A stretch of DNA of 64,000 bases from Cervus elaphus (taxonomy: Eukaryota > Chordata > Mammalia > Artiodactyla > Cervidae): the NCBI RefSeq assembly GCF_910594005.1, contig NC_057826.1, positions 21,733,501 to 21,797,500 of the forward strand. Direction: 5' to 3'. A program made the translations under genes and the position numbers. The notes beneath the pieces were generated by a model. The model searched no databases, was not told the origin of the DNA, and was given only the letters and a program-made list of their open reading frames with translations. Positions 1 through 12,080 of the stretch are shown piece after piece (the first letter of the stretch is position 1; each line of letters opens with the position of its first letter).

Positions 1-869
1 TTCAAGTTACAGATCAGGAAACTGAGGCAAGGCCAGTTGTCTGGGGTCTGCAGGTCCTGGATGGATCAGCAGGGACTAGTCAGTGGGAACACAGGACTGA
101 AGGCAGAGCCCGGTGTGTTATGGAGGGCGCTGAGGGTTCTCTGTACCTCCCTCATCCTATGTCTTCCTCAATTGGGCAGATTAGCCATTTCCTCTGCCTC
201 CCTCTTCAGTCTAGCTTCCTCTCCACTGTGGAGGAGGATGGTGGGGTGATTTCACCAGTGCCATCTCGGGAGAGGCTAGGGCATGCAGGGATGGGCCAAG
301 TCATTCCCTTGTGCTGTCCTAGAAGGGGAAAAAGGGTGTTTGGGCTCATTTCCTCCCAGGGAAACCGTAACTGGAGTCATCCTAGAGTCAGAGCCCCGGG
401 AGGGGCCCTCCACCCTCTCCATCACCTCTGGCTTGGTGGGGTACTTCCCTCCTGCTGATTTCATGGGGGCAGAGGAGGGCCAGGGACACATGTGGTACAC
501 CTGGCCAGCACCCAAAGCCTGACTTACTGCTTTTGGAGGGGGTATTTCTCATGGTCCACTGCAGGCCAGGCTGGTGGTGGTAGCCAGGGGAGGAGTCAGG
601 CGACATCTTTGTGCCATTCTAAGAACCGGGAGTTCTTAAATCCTATTGTGGGTTGCAGTTTGAAATCTGTTTGCCTTATAAGTCTAACTGTCTTTTTTGG
701 TTTTATTATGAAAGTATGACATGCTCATGGTAAAAACAAAACAAAACAATTCCCTACAGGTAACATGGTTATTTTTCTATGCCACATACAATATTTCATA
801 TTTAATTTATATATATATATATATTTACTTAATTGTGGTAAGTATATATAACTGAAATTTACCATTTTG

Positions 870-1395
870 ACCATTTTTATTTATTTTATTTTTATTTATT
901 TATTTTTTTTCATTTTGACCATTTTTAAAGTGGGCATTTTAATGGCAACAGGTACATTCACATTGTCGTGCTGCCGTCACCACCATCTCATAAACCTGAA
1001 ACTCTGCACCCATGGGACAAGCAGCTCCCCTTTAGTCCTCCCCCAGCCCCTGGCCACCACCATTCTTTCTTCTCGGTGAACTTGACTGCTTTAGGAACCT
1101 CATTAAAGTGGAATCCAGCAGCATTTGTCCTTTCATGTCCGGCTTATTTCACTCCGCATAGTGTCCTTAATGTTCATGCCCGCTGTGGTGTGTCAGCATT
1201 TCCTTCCTCTTTAAGGTTGACTAATATTCCATTGCATGTGCACACCGTTTTGTTTATCTGTGCATTTGTTGATGGACATTTGGGTTGCTTCCACCTTTTG
1301 ACTATTGTGAATAATGCTGCTCGGAACGTGGCCTTGCTTTCAGTTCTTTTCTGTCTATACCCAGAAATGGAATTGCAATATTTTATGTATTGACT
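870..1395 (-). mobile_element. L1 LINE fragment, antisense, old
   Basis: Read on the minus strand this matches the end of L1 ORF2 and the 3' region. On the plus strand the tell-tale order is the stretch around attccattgcatgtgc, then gatggacatttgggttg, then tacccagaaatggaattg. The same family recurs at 11870, 25690 and 41160. Confidence 0.75.
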
Positions 1396-2264
1396 GTTTA
1401 CTGTTTGCGCCTCTCAGGCACTTTGAGCCCCCATGTCAGTGGTGTTAGGTCAGCACAGCGCCCTGGGCCCTTTCCCACGTCCTGTTGCTCTTCCCCCAGG
1501 GCTGGGTCCCTGGCTGGCTGGCTTGGCCTGCCATGGTAGCTGTCAGCCGAGGTGGGTGGGCTGGCCAGCTGGGTCTCCTTGGTGTTCTGTGTCCAAGGCT
1601 GGCTGCAGCACAGCTCTGGGGAGACCTGGAGCTGCAGAGCTAGTGTGAAGCTCCGAATCTCCTGATGGAGGAGGGCCTCTGGCGGCCAGATCCCCATCCC
1701 TCTTCTCTGTAAATCTGGTGAAGCGGGGTGCAGTCTTCTGGGCACTCTGGGGTGGAACAGGGACCCCAGAGCCAACTGGCCCCATTTTCCCCACTGACTT
1801 TTTTCCCCACAGTTCTTCCTGCCCCAGGCTGTTTCTCTCCTAGACGGTTACTGTGTGATCCCTTGTCTTCCAGGGAGTTCCAGAGACTAATGGCACACTT
1901 CCTAAATTCCTGTGGAGAAAAGGTCTATTTCTTGCTCACAGAGCGAGCTCTCGCCTCCGCTTCCTGCTCTGCTCACGGTCCACCACTGTCTGGAGTCGGG
2001 CCCCCAAACATGCTCACCCTGCAGAGCGAACTGGTTTCTGCCTGCTGTCTGGAGTGGACCTCCACCACGTGCCGCGTACTGGCCCCTGGCCAGGATCTGT
2101 GTTGTCATTTCCCGATACTCAGTCCACGTGTCACTGGTGGGGTGTGTAGTTACCTATCGGCTTGGCCGTGGCTCCCTGGGAGCTGGGCTCTCTCTCTTGT
2201 GGCAGTCACTGGTCTAGGACCCTGTACTTAGAGATGCTCAGTAAGAGAAAAGAGAAAGTAAAAA

Positions 2265-2480
2265 GAGTTTGGGATCTGGTTAGGAAATGCCTGGTTTGGG
2301 GTTTGGGGCCTGCTTTTTGCCAGTTGGGTTAATTAATCTTCCAGAGCCTCAGTTTCTCTCTCTCTAAAACAAGGATCAAAATCTCCCTCTTAAAACTTGT
2401 TGTGAAGAGTGAATGTGATGATCAGGACAAAGTGCTTAGTGAGTGTCACTAAATGTTAGCTGTGTCATTATTGTGCCCTC
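2265..2480 (+). repeat. MIR SINE relic
   Basis: It shows agcctcagtttctctctct and aaatgttagctgtgtcatt in MIR order. Confidence 0.6.
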
Positions 2481-2935
2481 TAAGTGGGAGAACAGTCACC
2501 CGCTGCCGGGTCTGGGTGAGGAGTCTGGGGGAAGGCGAGGTTTTAGGAGGGCCATGCTTTCCCTCTGCTTCTCAGCTGTCTGGTCCCTGGAGAGGCTGGG
2601 AGAGGAGCAAGAAGCTGTGTGATGCCGCCTGGCTGGGTGGCGGCAGTTTCCTCTGCAGGAGGAAATTACTTCCTCTCCACGGAGTCCGGAGTTGTGTGAA
2701 ACTCTCCATGCAGCTGGTTGCTGCTTGCTGATTGTGTGTTGTGGGGAAGGAGGAGTCCAGGGTACCTTGGGCTTCATTCCAGATGTGATATGTCTTCTGA
2801 TCTTGGCACCCTATCCTGTTAAACCTTCTGGGAGCCCTTCTCTCCAGCACCAGGAGTTCTGGCTCAGAAGTGCCTCTGCCCTGTCCCCTGTCCCCTGTCC
2901 CGATTGTTTCCTACGTGGGTCCTACCTACCTTTGT

Positions 2936-3146
2936 GGACTTCCGAGGTGGTGCTAGTGGTAAAGAACCTGCCTGCCAATGCAGGCAATGTAAGAGATGCA
3001 GGTTGGATCACTGGGTTGGGAAGATCCCCTGGAGGAGGGCGTGGCAATCCACTCCAGTATTCTTACCTGGAGAATCCCATGGACACAGGAGCCTGGCAGG
3101 CTCTGTTCCGTGGGGCCACAAGAGTCAGACATGACCAAGCGACCTG
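2936..3146 (+). mobile_element. Bov-tA SINE
   Basis: The tRNA-like head (gtaaagaacctgcctgcc) is followed by the BovA-like body. It is flanked by imperfect target duplications around cctttgt (2929-2935 and 3147-3153). Confidence 0.9.
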
Positions 3147-4365
3147 CCTTTGTAGACCGCAGGCTCCAGGATCCTGTCTCCCTCACATGTGGGCATAGGA
3201 GGCAGCAGCCTCTGTCTCCATGCAGTAGAATGCGCCTTTCTCCGCAGGATAGGATGCTTGGGACCACCTGTGCACAGGTCCTGTCCAGGCTCTGGGGAGG
3301 GAACAGGAGAGCGAGTCCAGCTTGGGGCTGCTGGCTCCTTTCTGCTCCTCCCTGCAGGAAAGTCCATCCTGCAGAGGTTTTCGGGTACTGAGAACAGCCT
3401 TTGGAGCTGCCAGTTCGGGGCTGGAGGGGAGCTCTGCTGTCTTACTAGCCTGTGTCCTCCCTCTGAGCCGCGGTTTTCTCATCTGTAGAAAGAAGGCGAT
3501 CTCGCTTGCAGGATCACGGCCAGGACTAGATGAGATGATGGCGTCCTGCACCTGGTGGGCTCTCTAAGCAGGGGTTGTTATTTTGTAAGTGTGCCTGGAG
3601 CCGGGGAGCACTTACACAAACTCTGCCCAGAAGGCAAGGCGATAAAGACTTCCGGGGTGTTTTCAGAGCCCAGAGTTGCCCCAACAGGTCTGATTCTAGT
3701 GGAGTACTTGTTACTTGTTAAAATACCGATTCTTACCCCAGAATTCCTGAACCAGAATGGCAGTTGTCGGGGTGGGGTCTATATTTTCATCATATTGTAT
3801 GATTCAGCCAACTTGGGAAACCTCACCTCCCTCAGATTGCTTTCCCAGTGGTTGTATCGCTTGTTCTTCACAAGAGCCCTCTGGGGCAGGTCTGAGGCAG
3901 TAAGGCCCCACGTAAGGTGAGGGGGGCTTTACAGGTGAGACGGTGGAGTGGAAGGGTCAGAGGTGGTGGTGGTCTGAACAGATGGCTTGTTCCCTGGTGG
4001 TGGAACCAGAATTAGAACTCAGATCTCCCGGTGCTGTGTGTCCATTGTGCCTGCAAACATTCTAGTAAAGCATGGAAAAGGTGGGGGATGGAGAAAAACG
4101 GGGCAACTGGAAGGAGGTGAGTAACATGGCTGCAGTGTTGGCAGGGAGACCCGTGGCGCCTTCTGACCCCCTTGAGGGAAGCCTGCAGAGGCCAGCACAG
4201 GAAACAGGTGGTAGGCACGCTAGGACACTTCCCAGGTGTGCCTTCTTGAAAACCAGGGCCGAGGTGAGCTTGACGAGCAAGGGCTTTGTCCCAGGGCCGC
4301 TGGGAGTCAGCAGGTGTGAGGAGTTTAGGGGTGGCCGGGGCCAGGTGGGCAGGGCCCAAATAAGA

Positions 4366-4775
4366 CACACACATACACACACCCTGGATCAAGTTGTTTA
4401 GTTACTCAGTCGTGTCTGACTCTTGTGACCCCATGGACTGTAGCCCGCCAGGCTCTCCTGTTCATGGCATTTTCCAGGCCAGAATATTGGAGTGGGTTGC
4501 CATTTCCTTCTCCAGGAGTTCTTCTGGGCCCAGGGATCAAACCTGTGTCTCCTGCATTGCAGTCAGATTCTTTACTGCTGAGCCACTAGGGAGGTCCCTG
4601 GACTTAGGGGCCCATTTTAGCCTCAGATCTTCCATAAATTTTTCTGTATGCACTGAAGTTTAGTTTGCAAATATATATTTATTTATATGAGTCTTTGATT
4701 AACATTTGTCATCCTTCTTAGACTAAAGTCTCCTTGACTTAGGGGCTGTGTCTTTACTTGGCCCAAAGTGGGATC
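4366..4775 (+). repeat. Local duplication, copy 1
   Basis: An AC-rich lead, an antisense Bov-tA and about 170 bases of downstream unique-type sequence (including aaatatatatttatttatat and gtctttgattaacatttgtc) recur at 6657-7083 in the same order and orientation, with moderate divergence. Confidence 0.8.
4393..4605 (-). mobile_element. Bov-tA SINE, antisense
   Basis: A complete reverse-oriented copy, ending gagccactagggaggtccc. It is part of the duplicated block described at 4366-4775. Confidence 0.9.
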
Positions 4776-6021
4776 TTCCCAGGGCCATTGGCAGAGTCCT
4801 GGGCAGGTAGGTCTCCATCTCTCTCCCTTCCCCCTTTTTATGATTAGGTCTGGAAAGCCTTCTAGAAGCACAGGCAGGGCTGGCTCCCCTGCTCAGATGG
4901 AGAAGTCAGAGTGTGTGGGAGAGAGGAATGGACTTGGCCAAGGTCAGCTGGCCATGCCAGATGCAGGGGCCCACGGCCTCCCTTCTTCCTTATTCCCGGG
5001 GTTGGCCTGGTGTCCATTGAAGGGAAACTGATTTAGGTCGTCTGTGTACCACGTCCCCTTCCAGGTTCCCCCTGAGAACCTCCTAATGATGATTTCAGGT
5101 TGATTTTTCTCCCTGTGTCGGTGGAGAGGTTTGGGGAAGGGGGGTGTGGCGGGAGGCATTGGAATTGCTCTTTTAAGGTGTTCCAGGGTGGGGTGGCCCA
5201 CCCTGACTGCACAGCAGGGTTACCTCTACCTGGATGGGGGTCAGGGGACCCTTCGGGAACTGCCTCTGCCTGGACTCACCCCCGAGGGCAGTCCAGATTG
5301 GGCTGCAGTGAGGTGCGCTATGGGCAACAAGAGAGGAGGAGCCCTGCCCGGGCTGGTGCATGTGACCTGCTGCTGGGCCGGCGGGAGGAGCGGGAGGGAG
5401 GAGGGCCACGCTGAGCGAGCCTGGGTCAGAAGCATGAGCTGTGCACTCCTCTGACTGGCTGTTTGATGTGACCTTGCGAGCATCTCTGTCTGAGTTTTCT
5501 CCTCTGTAGAATGGGATGAATGACAGCACCAGCCTCATAGGGTGGCAGTACTGAGGGCTGACTGTCTTGTACTGATGGAGCACTTGGGGAACTGGGCTGC
5601 AGAGGGCAGCCTGCTCTCTGAAGTCCTTCTGTGCTGACTTCAGGTTAGACTGTCAGGCTGAGGATGGTGGACCGTGGTGAGTGCTGTGGATGTCTGGCAC
5701 TTTCTCCCATTCCGCCTTCCTCTCTTGGCTTGGATCCAAAACCTTGGTGTGACCTCTGAGCCCTCCTTTCCTCCCTCGCTCTCTCCCTGAGATATATCTC
5801 TCATACCCACCGACTTCTCTGTCCCTGCCACCACCACCCTGGTCTAAGTCACCTTTGCCTCTTGCCTGGACCTTTCTTGCCATGGTCCCCTGACTGGTCT
5901 CTCCTGCCATTCTGGCCCTCTTCTCATCTGTTCTTCATACTGTGGTTAGGTGTCTCTTTCTAAAATGTAAGTATAAGTATGTATAAACTAGGACCTGATT
6001 CCTGTACCTTACCCTACCCTT

Positions 6022-6216
6022 CCCTCGTAGCTCAGTTGGTAAAGAATCTGCCTGCAATGCAGGAGACCTGGGTTCGATTCCTGGGTCGGGAAGATCCCCT
6101 GGAGAAGGAAATGGCAACCCACTCCAGTACTCTTGCCTGGAGAATCCCATAGAACTTGGCAGGCTACAGTCTATGGGGCCGCAAGAGTCAGACAGACTGA
6201 GTGACTAAGCACAACC
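6022..6216 (+). mobile_element. Bov-tA SINE with perfect Pol III boxes
   Basis: The A box TAGCTCAGTTGG (6028-6039) and B box GGTTCGATTCC (6071-6081) both fit the tRNA consensus exactly. The BovA body follows. Confidence 0.9.
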
Positions 6217-6656
6217 CTCAGCTGAAATCAAATAAAACCTCTCCCTTGTTCTCAGGAGACACCCATCCAGCGTCCTGGGGAGCTCCATGCTCCTGCGGTC
6301 TGCTGGCTCCTGGCTCCCTGCTCCTCTCTTCCTGCATCAGTCCGCGTGTCCATTTCCCAGTGGCTTCAGCAGCCTTCGTCCCTTCCCCCTGGGGCCTCTG
6401 ATATTTTCTTTCCCCTGCTTGGGCAACACCACCTCCCTGGCCATCCCTGACCCCACACATGCACTGGGTACCATGCATCTCCGTTTGCACCTGTTGTCTG
6501 GATGTAATTATTAACAGCCCCTCCCTTTGCTTTCAAGTGCCCTGGTTTTGCTGATAAACTTTATGGTCCTCCTCCACATTTACAGTCTCTTCATCTAATT
6601 AAAATTCCTCAGCTTTAAAAATTCACTTACTTCCTCAGAGCAGTGGTCAGAGACAC

Positions 6657-7083
6657 ACAGACAGACAGACAGACACACACACACACCCTGGACCAGGTTG
6701 TTGTGTTGTTTAGTTGCTCAGCCATGTCTGACTCCTGCGACCCCATGGACTGTAGCCCTCCAGGCTCTCCTGTTCATGGTATTTCCCAGGCCAGAATACT
6801 GGAGTGGGTAGCCATTTCCTCCTCCAGGAGATCTTCCCGACCCAGGGATCCAACCCATGTCTCCTGCATTGCAGGTGGTATCTTTACTGCTGAGCCACTG
6901 GGGAACCCCTGGACTTAAGGGCTCATTTTAGCCTCGTATCTTCTATAACTTTTTCTCTATACATTGAAGCTCAGTTTGCAAATATATATTCATTTATATG
7001 AGTCTTTGATTAACACTTGTCATCCTTAGACCAGAGTCTCTTTGATTTAGGGACTGTGTCTTTACTTGGTCTATAGTGGGACC
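6657..7083 (+). repeat. Local duplication, copy 2
   Basis: The second copy of the block at 4366-4775, offset by about 2.3 kb. It continues into gaatgagtgagtgaatgg, which copy 1 lacks. Confidence 0.8.
6690..6908 (-). mobile_element. Bov-tA SINE, antisense
   Basis: A reverse-oriented copy in the second half of the local duplication, paralogous to 4393-4605. Confidence 0.9.
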
Positions 7084-7674
7084 CCCAGTTCCTGATAGTG
7101 CTCAGTGAGAATTTATTGAATGAGTGAGTGAATGGATGGGTGAATGAATGAAACTGGCTCCAGCTGACTGGCAGAGGGAGCCTGGGGCCTGGATGGTTCA
7201 GGAGCACTGCAAGGGCCTGCCTTGAGGGAGGCTGCTGACATTGGGCCGATCCAAGCCTAAACAAGCCGGTTGCCCACACCCTGGCATACACATCCCCTGA
7301 CTTGGCTGCCCCTATAATTATTCATGGCCTTTCTCAATGGGCTTTGTGTTCAGGAAGCCAAAAGTGACAAGAGTTCAAACCCTCTTCCCACCTCCCCAAA
7401 ACTGAGACCTAGGAGAAAGAGCTGCCCGGCCCATTCTGCATCTCTAGGGAGCCGAGATCCAGGACCTGCTCTCGCGGCTGGATGTGCGCGCTGGCGTGAT
7501 TCTCATCCAGGGTCCTGGGCTGCCCTCCCCGGGACGGGCCCGGGGACTGCCTGGGGACAGCCGTATACATGCTCGTGTGGTTCTCGGCAGCCCTGAGACT
7601 GGTGCTGGCTGGGTCCTCATTGTTCTCCACCCTGAGCAGAGAACTCGGAAGGGCCTCAGTCCCCCGCAGAATGG

Positions 7675-7850
7675 AAGAGGCTCAGGCACTGGCATCCTAC
7701 GGAGCCCAGTTCAGATCTCAGCGCTGCCTCTCACTAGCTGTGTGACAGGGAAGGTTGTTGAATGCCGCTGACCCTCACTTTTCTCCCCTAGCACGGGGTT
7801 GTTGAGCAGATTTGCTGAGATAGCCCATGCCTCACTGAGTGGTAATAATA
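7675..7850 (+). repeat. MIR SINE relic
   Basis: ctcactagctgtgtgacag marks the MIR core; it ends near gagtggtaataatag. Confidence 0.6.
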
Positions 7851-8494
7851 GTCCATATCTTTGAGCAACTCCTGAGACCTTATTCCCTTTCTCCTCCCCT
7901 CCTCTAGGGGCTCCCAGAGGTCCACTCTGCCTCCATCATCCTCTCCTTGAATTTGAGGGCTTAAGCTGTCCTTTCCTCCGGAACAAGGTTTGGGGGAGGC
8001 TGCCTTTCTCATGCCCTGCACATTTTCTGAGCTGAAGTCCGGAGCTGGGAGACACAGTGGGTGTGGATCTCCCAGCTCCCTGGAGGCTGTGCACACACCC
8101 ACAGACAGAAGCCCCGCGTCCCGCCTCCTCCCAGCAGTCGGTTGGGTGGGCCTGGCCAGATCTGCCTACAGCTGCTCTTCTTCCCATCCTTCCAGAGATG
8201 TGGAAGTTTCCACAGACATTTCGGCTCCTCAGTCTCCCCTCTCTGTTCCCGATCCCCCTGCTGCCCTGTCCCTCGAGCCGGGCTGGCCATGCTGAGGTGT
8301 TGACCAGCTACCTGGCCAGCAAGTCTGCTGTGCTGGACTGCCCACGTGCCGGGTCACGGCTGGGTCTCAGTGGAGACTGGGAGGATGGGGATGGCTCTGG
8401 GCTACGTCCACCTAGACCTGGGTGGCGTTTTTCACGGACCACAAGTTGCCCATGATTTAATTAGAGGGGTTTGGGGGTTTCTGTGCTGCTTTAT

Positions 8495-8729
8495 GGAGGG
8501 TCTTGCCAGGTGGTACTAGTGGTAAAGAGCCCTCTTGCCAATGCAAGAGACATAAGAGATGTAAGTTTGCTCCCTGGGTCAGGAAGATCCCCTGGAGCAG
8601 GGCATGGCAACCCACTCCAGTAATTCTTGCCTGGAGAATCCCATGGACAAAGGAACCTGGTGGGCCACAGTCCATGGGGTTGCAAGGAGTCAGACACAAC
8701 TAAAGTGACTTCGCATGCATGCACGCACC
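8495..8729 (+). mobile_element. Bov-tA SINE
   Basis: Full length, with 7-base target duplications gctttat (8488-8494 and 8730-8736). Confidence 0.88.
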
Positions 8730-9925
8730 GCTTTATAATGTGCTGTGTCTGTATTTTGGGAGAAACTTTATTTTCCGGGACATCAGGTGAAGAGATTGAC
8801 TTCATTAGGCCCCTCGATTCATGGACCACTTGCGGGTCCATCCATGCAAGGCCATTGCATATCTATCATGTTTTACCTTAAAGTCTCCCTGCGATGGTCA
8901 TGCCGTTAGTCCCCCACCCCTCCCCTGCCAACGCAGATGACAGAACGATGCGTGTTCTCCCAAGGACCCCAGTGTTCGCTGCGTGAGAATTTCTTTGAGA
9001 GATTTCCTGGGTGGATTGTGGGCAGGTATGTGTTGCAGCGCATAATGCAGCAGTGGCTTGCTCTCCAGCCTGGTTGCACAGCCCACCCTTCCAGCCAGGC
9101 ACGAGGGCTCCCAGATTCCTCGACAACAGTGGTATTTGGGGTAATCACCTCTGTAATTGTTTGCCAGTCTCTTGGGGGTAAAGGGTGAATTATTGTTTTA
9201 TCTGCAACTGAGGAGGAATTCTTAAAGTGCCAAGTCCTGTTCCCTTCCTGCATTCAGTGTTCCTGAAAGCAGAAACTTCCCCTTCGGCATGGAGTGATTG
9301 CAGAAAGCCCCGACTCCCCAGGGAGTGGCGGTTTATAGACAGTCTGTTCGTTCTTCATCCTCCCCACCCCCACCCAGGGTGCAGTCCCTGCCGTGGTTCC
9401 TTGTGGTTTGCGATGCTTGCGCAGCTGCTGGGTTCTAAGCTTGTGCCCCCTGCCACCTGCTTTCTGCTTCGGGCATCTCTGGTACCCTGAAGGCTCTGGG
9501 TTCCCTGGAGCTTTGAACTTCCTCTTGGGAGGCTGTTTCTACTTGCTTTTGGTGTGAGGGCATGTGGTGGTCCCTCGGGAGGGAGGTGTGGGCGGCATTG
9601 TAGCATTGGTGTGGGTTCTGGGCTGAGCTTGTTTTACTGATCATATGTCCTTGATTGGGTCAAGGAGCCTGGGGCCGGGGATTACTGGGGCACAGTGCTG
9701 GCTGGTGCGTGCTGGCCCAGGCTCAGGCACACACCGGGCACCTGGGCAACCTCTGTAACCCTTGGATGGTCCAGGTGACCATCTAGAACACACAGGCAAT
9801 TCCATGGATCCTGAGCATTTTCTGTTATCTCACTCCTTTCTGTGAGATCTGTCTTTTATTTCTTGTATTTAAATAGGGAACTCTAGATATTACTAACAAC
9901 TTACCATGTGCTAGGGTTTTTGCAA

Positions 9926-10150
9926 GGGCTTCCCAAGTGCACAGTGGTAAAGAATCTGCCTGCCAGTGTAGGAGGCACAAGAGATACGGGTTCTGTCCCT
10001 GGGTCGGGAAGATCCCCTGGAGGAGGGCATGGCAACTCACTCTAGTACTCTTGCCCTGAGAATCCCATGGGCGGAGGAGCCTGGTGGGCTGCAGTCTGTA
10101 GGGTCTCAAAGAGACGGACACGACTGAGTGACTCAGTAAACTCACACAAG
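9926..10150 (+). mobile_element. Bov-tA SINE
   Basis: Full length, with tttttgcaa on both sides (left copy ending at 9925, right copy ending at 10160). Confidence 0.88.
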
Positions 10151-10319
10151 CTTTTTGCAAATGTTAGCTCATGGAAACCCCTTAACAGCCCAGGGAGAAA
10201 GACTGAGGCTCAAAAAGGGCAAGAATTTGCTCAGGTCTCAGCGTTAGTAAGTGGCAGACCCAGATCAAATCCAGGTCTTCTGCCCCCAAATGCATCCTCT
10301 TAAGCATGAAGCGCATGGT

Positions 10320-10495
10320 CCTTAGTGTGGTCTCCAGGCCAGCAGCATCAGCAACCAGGTGGAATGTTGTGGGAAATGCAGTTTTTCTCTACCTGTCCGT
10401 TAACTATGGAAGCAGAAGTCTGGAGGGATCTGTAAATCTGTTCTAGCGAGCCCTCCAGGTGACTCTAATGCATGTTCAAGTTTGAGAACCACCAC
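10320..10495 (+). mobile_element. MER5A-like hAT-Charlie fossil
   Basis: It runs from agtgtggtctccaggccag to ccctccaggtgactctaatg and the terminal caagtttgagaaccacc. A second diverged copy lies at 27045-27230. Confidence 0.65.
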
Positions 10496-11869
10496 ATGGA
10501 GCTACTCTGCTCCACGTTTTTATTTGTTTTCTGCCTTGCTCTTGTGTCATTGGGCCGATCAGTGTAAGCTCAGGCTTTGGGCCTTGGCCTCTCTTCGGGG
10601 GTTTCCTGCTCACTAGAAGAGGTGCAGTGGCTATCTCTATTGGGTCTGGGGTCTCTAGGAACACCTCCCAAGTCCCTGAAAGCATTGCATAGAGCTGATG
10701 CCCCCGCCTCTGGAGGTCAGAGTTCCTGACCCTGTGCCAAAGGAGATGCCTCGAGAGGGTAGGGGTCCCGGGGCGGGGACTGTGGGACAGGCCAGAACAG
10801 AAGCTCCAGTCCAGCAGGTTATTCAGGGACACAGAGAAGAGACTTGGGAAACTGCTTGATCCAAGCAGTGTCTCTTTCTTTTCTGCAAATTTGTAATAAG
10901 TGGTTTGGCCTCTCCAGAGGCTCCCCCATGGGGGGCTTGGAGCCCGGGCAGAATCCTTTTTCCCAGTCAGCAAAGCTAGCACACTCAGTAGAAATGACGC
11001 TGGTGAGAGAGGGGAAGCTAACTGTACTGTATGTTACATCAGTAACTGATGTTACACCATCAGTCCGATACTGTGCTGTTTAACTCTTATCACAACCCTA
11101 GGACAGGGTGGATTGATTATTCCCATTGCACGGATGCGACCATCAAGGCTTTAGGCTATAAAGTTGAGAGTCACAGCTCAACCACACAGAGGAGTCAGCT
11201 TAGATACTTGAGGTGGCCAGACCACAGATTCCCATATTTTATGAATACCAGGCAGGGCCTGATCCTTGTCATGTGGGGAAGTTCTCTATGGAATTGAGTG
11301 GCCCGTGGCTCTCAGCCTCGTGCCAGGAAAACCAAATGACCTCACATGTGAATGGCTTTTCCTTCTTTGGGGAAGGAATGTGCAGACCATTCCTGTGAGT
11401 TGCAGCCCACGTGGCTTGTGTGCTGTCAGACCCGCAAGGGCCAGACTCGGACTCCAGACGTGGGGGAGGTGTCCCAGGCCGGCCCACCCTTGGCTTGGCA
11501 GTGGGGAGCAGGCTGTTCTCCACTTGGGCTCCCCAGCTGATGTGAAGTGTGCCCAGGAAGAGCCAACAGCCCTTTCATGGCTAAGCGGGTACCCTGGAGT
11601 GTGACCTGCTCTTCAGAGTCACCACTCTCTGGGGAAGCAGCAACAAGACCAGTGGCGCCTAAAGCCCACAGCTCAGGCCTGGCCCAAGTGCTGCACGTGG
11701 GCCCAAGACGAGCCCAGGCCTCCTCCCTTGGAATCTTGGCCTCAGTTACTTCAATACCTAGGGAAGGTGAGGGTCTGGGGCCTGCCTTTGAGACTGGTTT
11801 CTTGCCAGTGGGCCAAATGGGTTTTTAAAAGACTTAGTGGGGTCTTGGAATATTTTCATTAAAAAGAAT

Positions 11870-12080
11870 AGTTTTACTGATATATATAATTCACATACCA
11901 TACAATTCACCCATTTAAAATGTACAATGTAATTTTTTTAGCATATTCAGATATGTGCAACCATTACTGCAGTCAATTTTAGATCATTTTCATCACCTCT
12001 AAAAGAAACCCCATCCCCCTTAGCTATCACCGATCCCCAGCCCTAAGCTACCACTACTCTATGTCTGCCTCTTGTAGATA
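11870..12080 (-). mobile_element. L1 LINE 3' fragment, antisense, old
   Basis: It contains the stretch around attcacataccatacaattc and further L1 3' sequence, in the same orientation as the fragment at 870-1395. It is truncated before the ORF2 part. Confidence 0.65.

Larger units (their letters stand above)
1..5999. other. Intron 1 (inferred), segment a
   Basis: No exon or promoter was found. The first 40 bases look like a MIR tail. A TA-rich run lies near 808-825, then an L1 fragment (870-1395), MIR-like sequence at 2265-2480 and 5460-5580, and SINEs at 2936-3146 and 4393-4605. The stretches 1400-2260, 2490-2930, 3160-4360 and 4790-5450 hold nothing I recognise; their open frames are short and lack family similarity. 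Confidence 0.6.
6000..11999. other. Intron 1 (inferred), segment b
   Basis: It holds SINEs at 6022-6216, 6690-6908, 8495-8729 and 9926-10150, MIR-like stretches at 7675-7850, 10165-10300 and 11030-11200, a hAT fossil at 10320-10495 and the start of an L1 fragment near 11870. A small CpG-richer patch lies at 7450-7600. The stretches 7100-7440, 7860-8480, 8740-9910, 10500-11020 and 11210-11860 show nothing recognisable. Confidence 0.6.

Noticed and set aside
6028..6081. tRNA-like sequence with A and B boxes
   Set aside because: It is the tRNA-derived head of a SINE followed by a BovA body, without a foldable acceptor stem, so not a tRNA gene.
7484..7771. A 95-codon open frame in a CpG-richer patch of intron 1
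   Set aside because: No recognisable domain, proline/glycine/serine-rich composition, and its end runs into a MIR relic. Treated as chance.
8503..8703. Repeated short frames with the peptide theme SGKEPSCQCKRHKR or SGKEPACQC
   Set aside because: They come from Bov-tA SINE sequence and recur at each sense copy; not genes.
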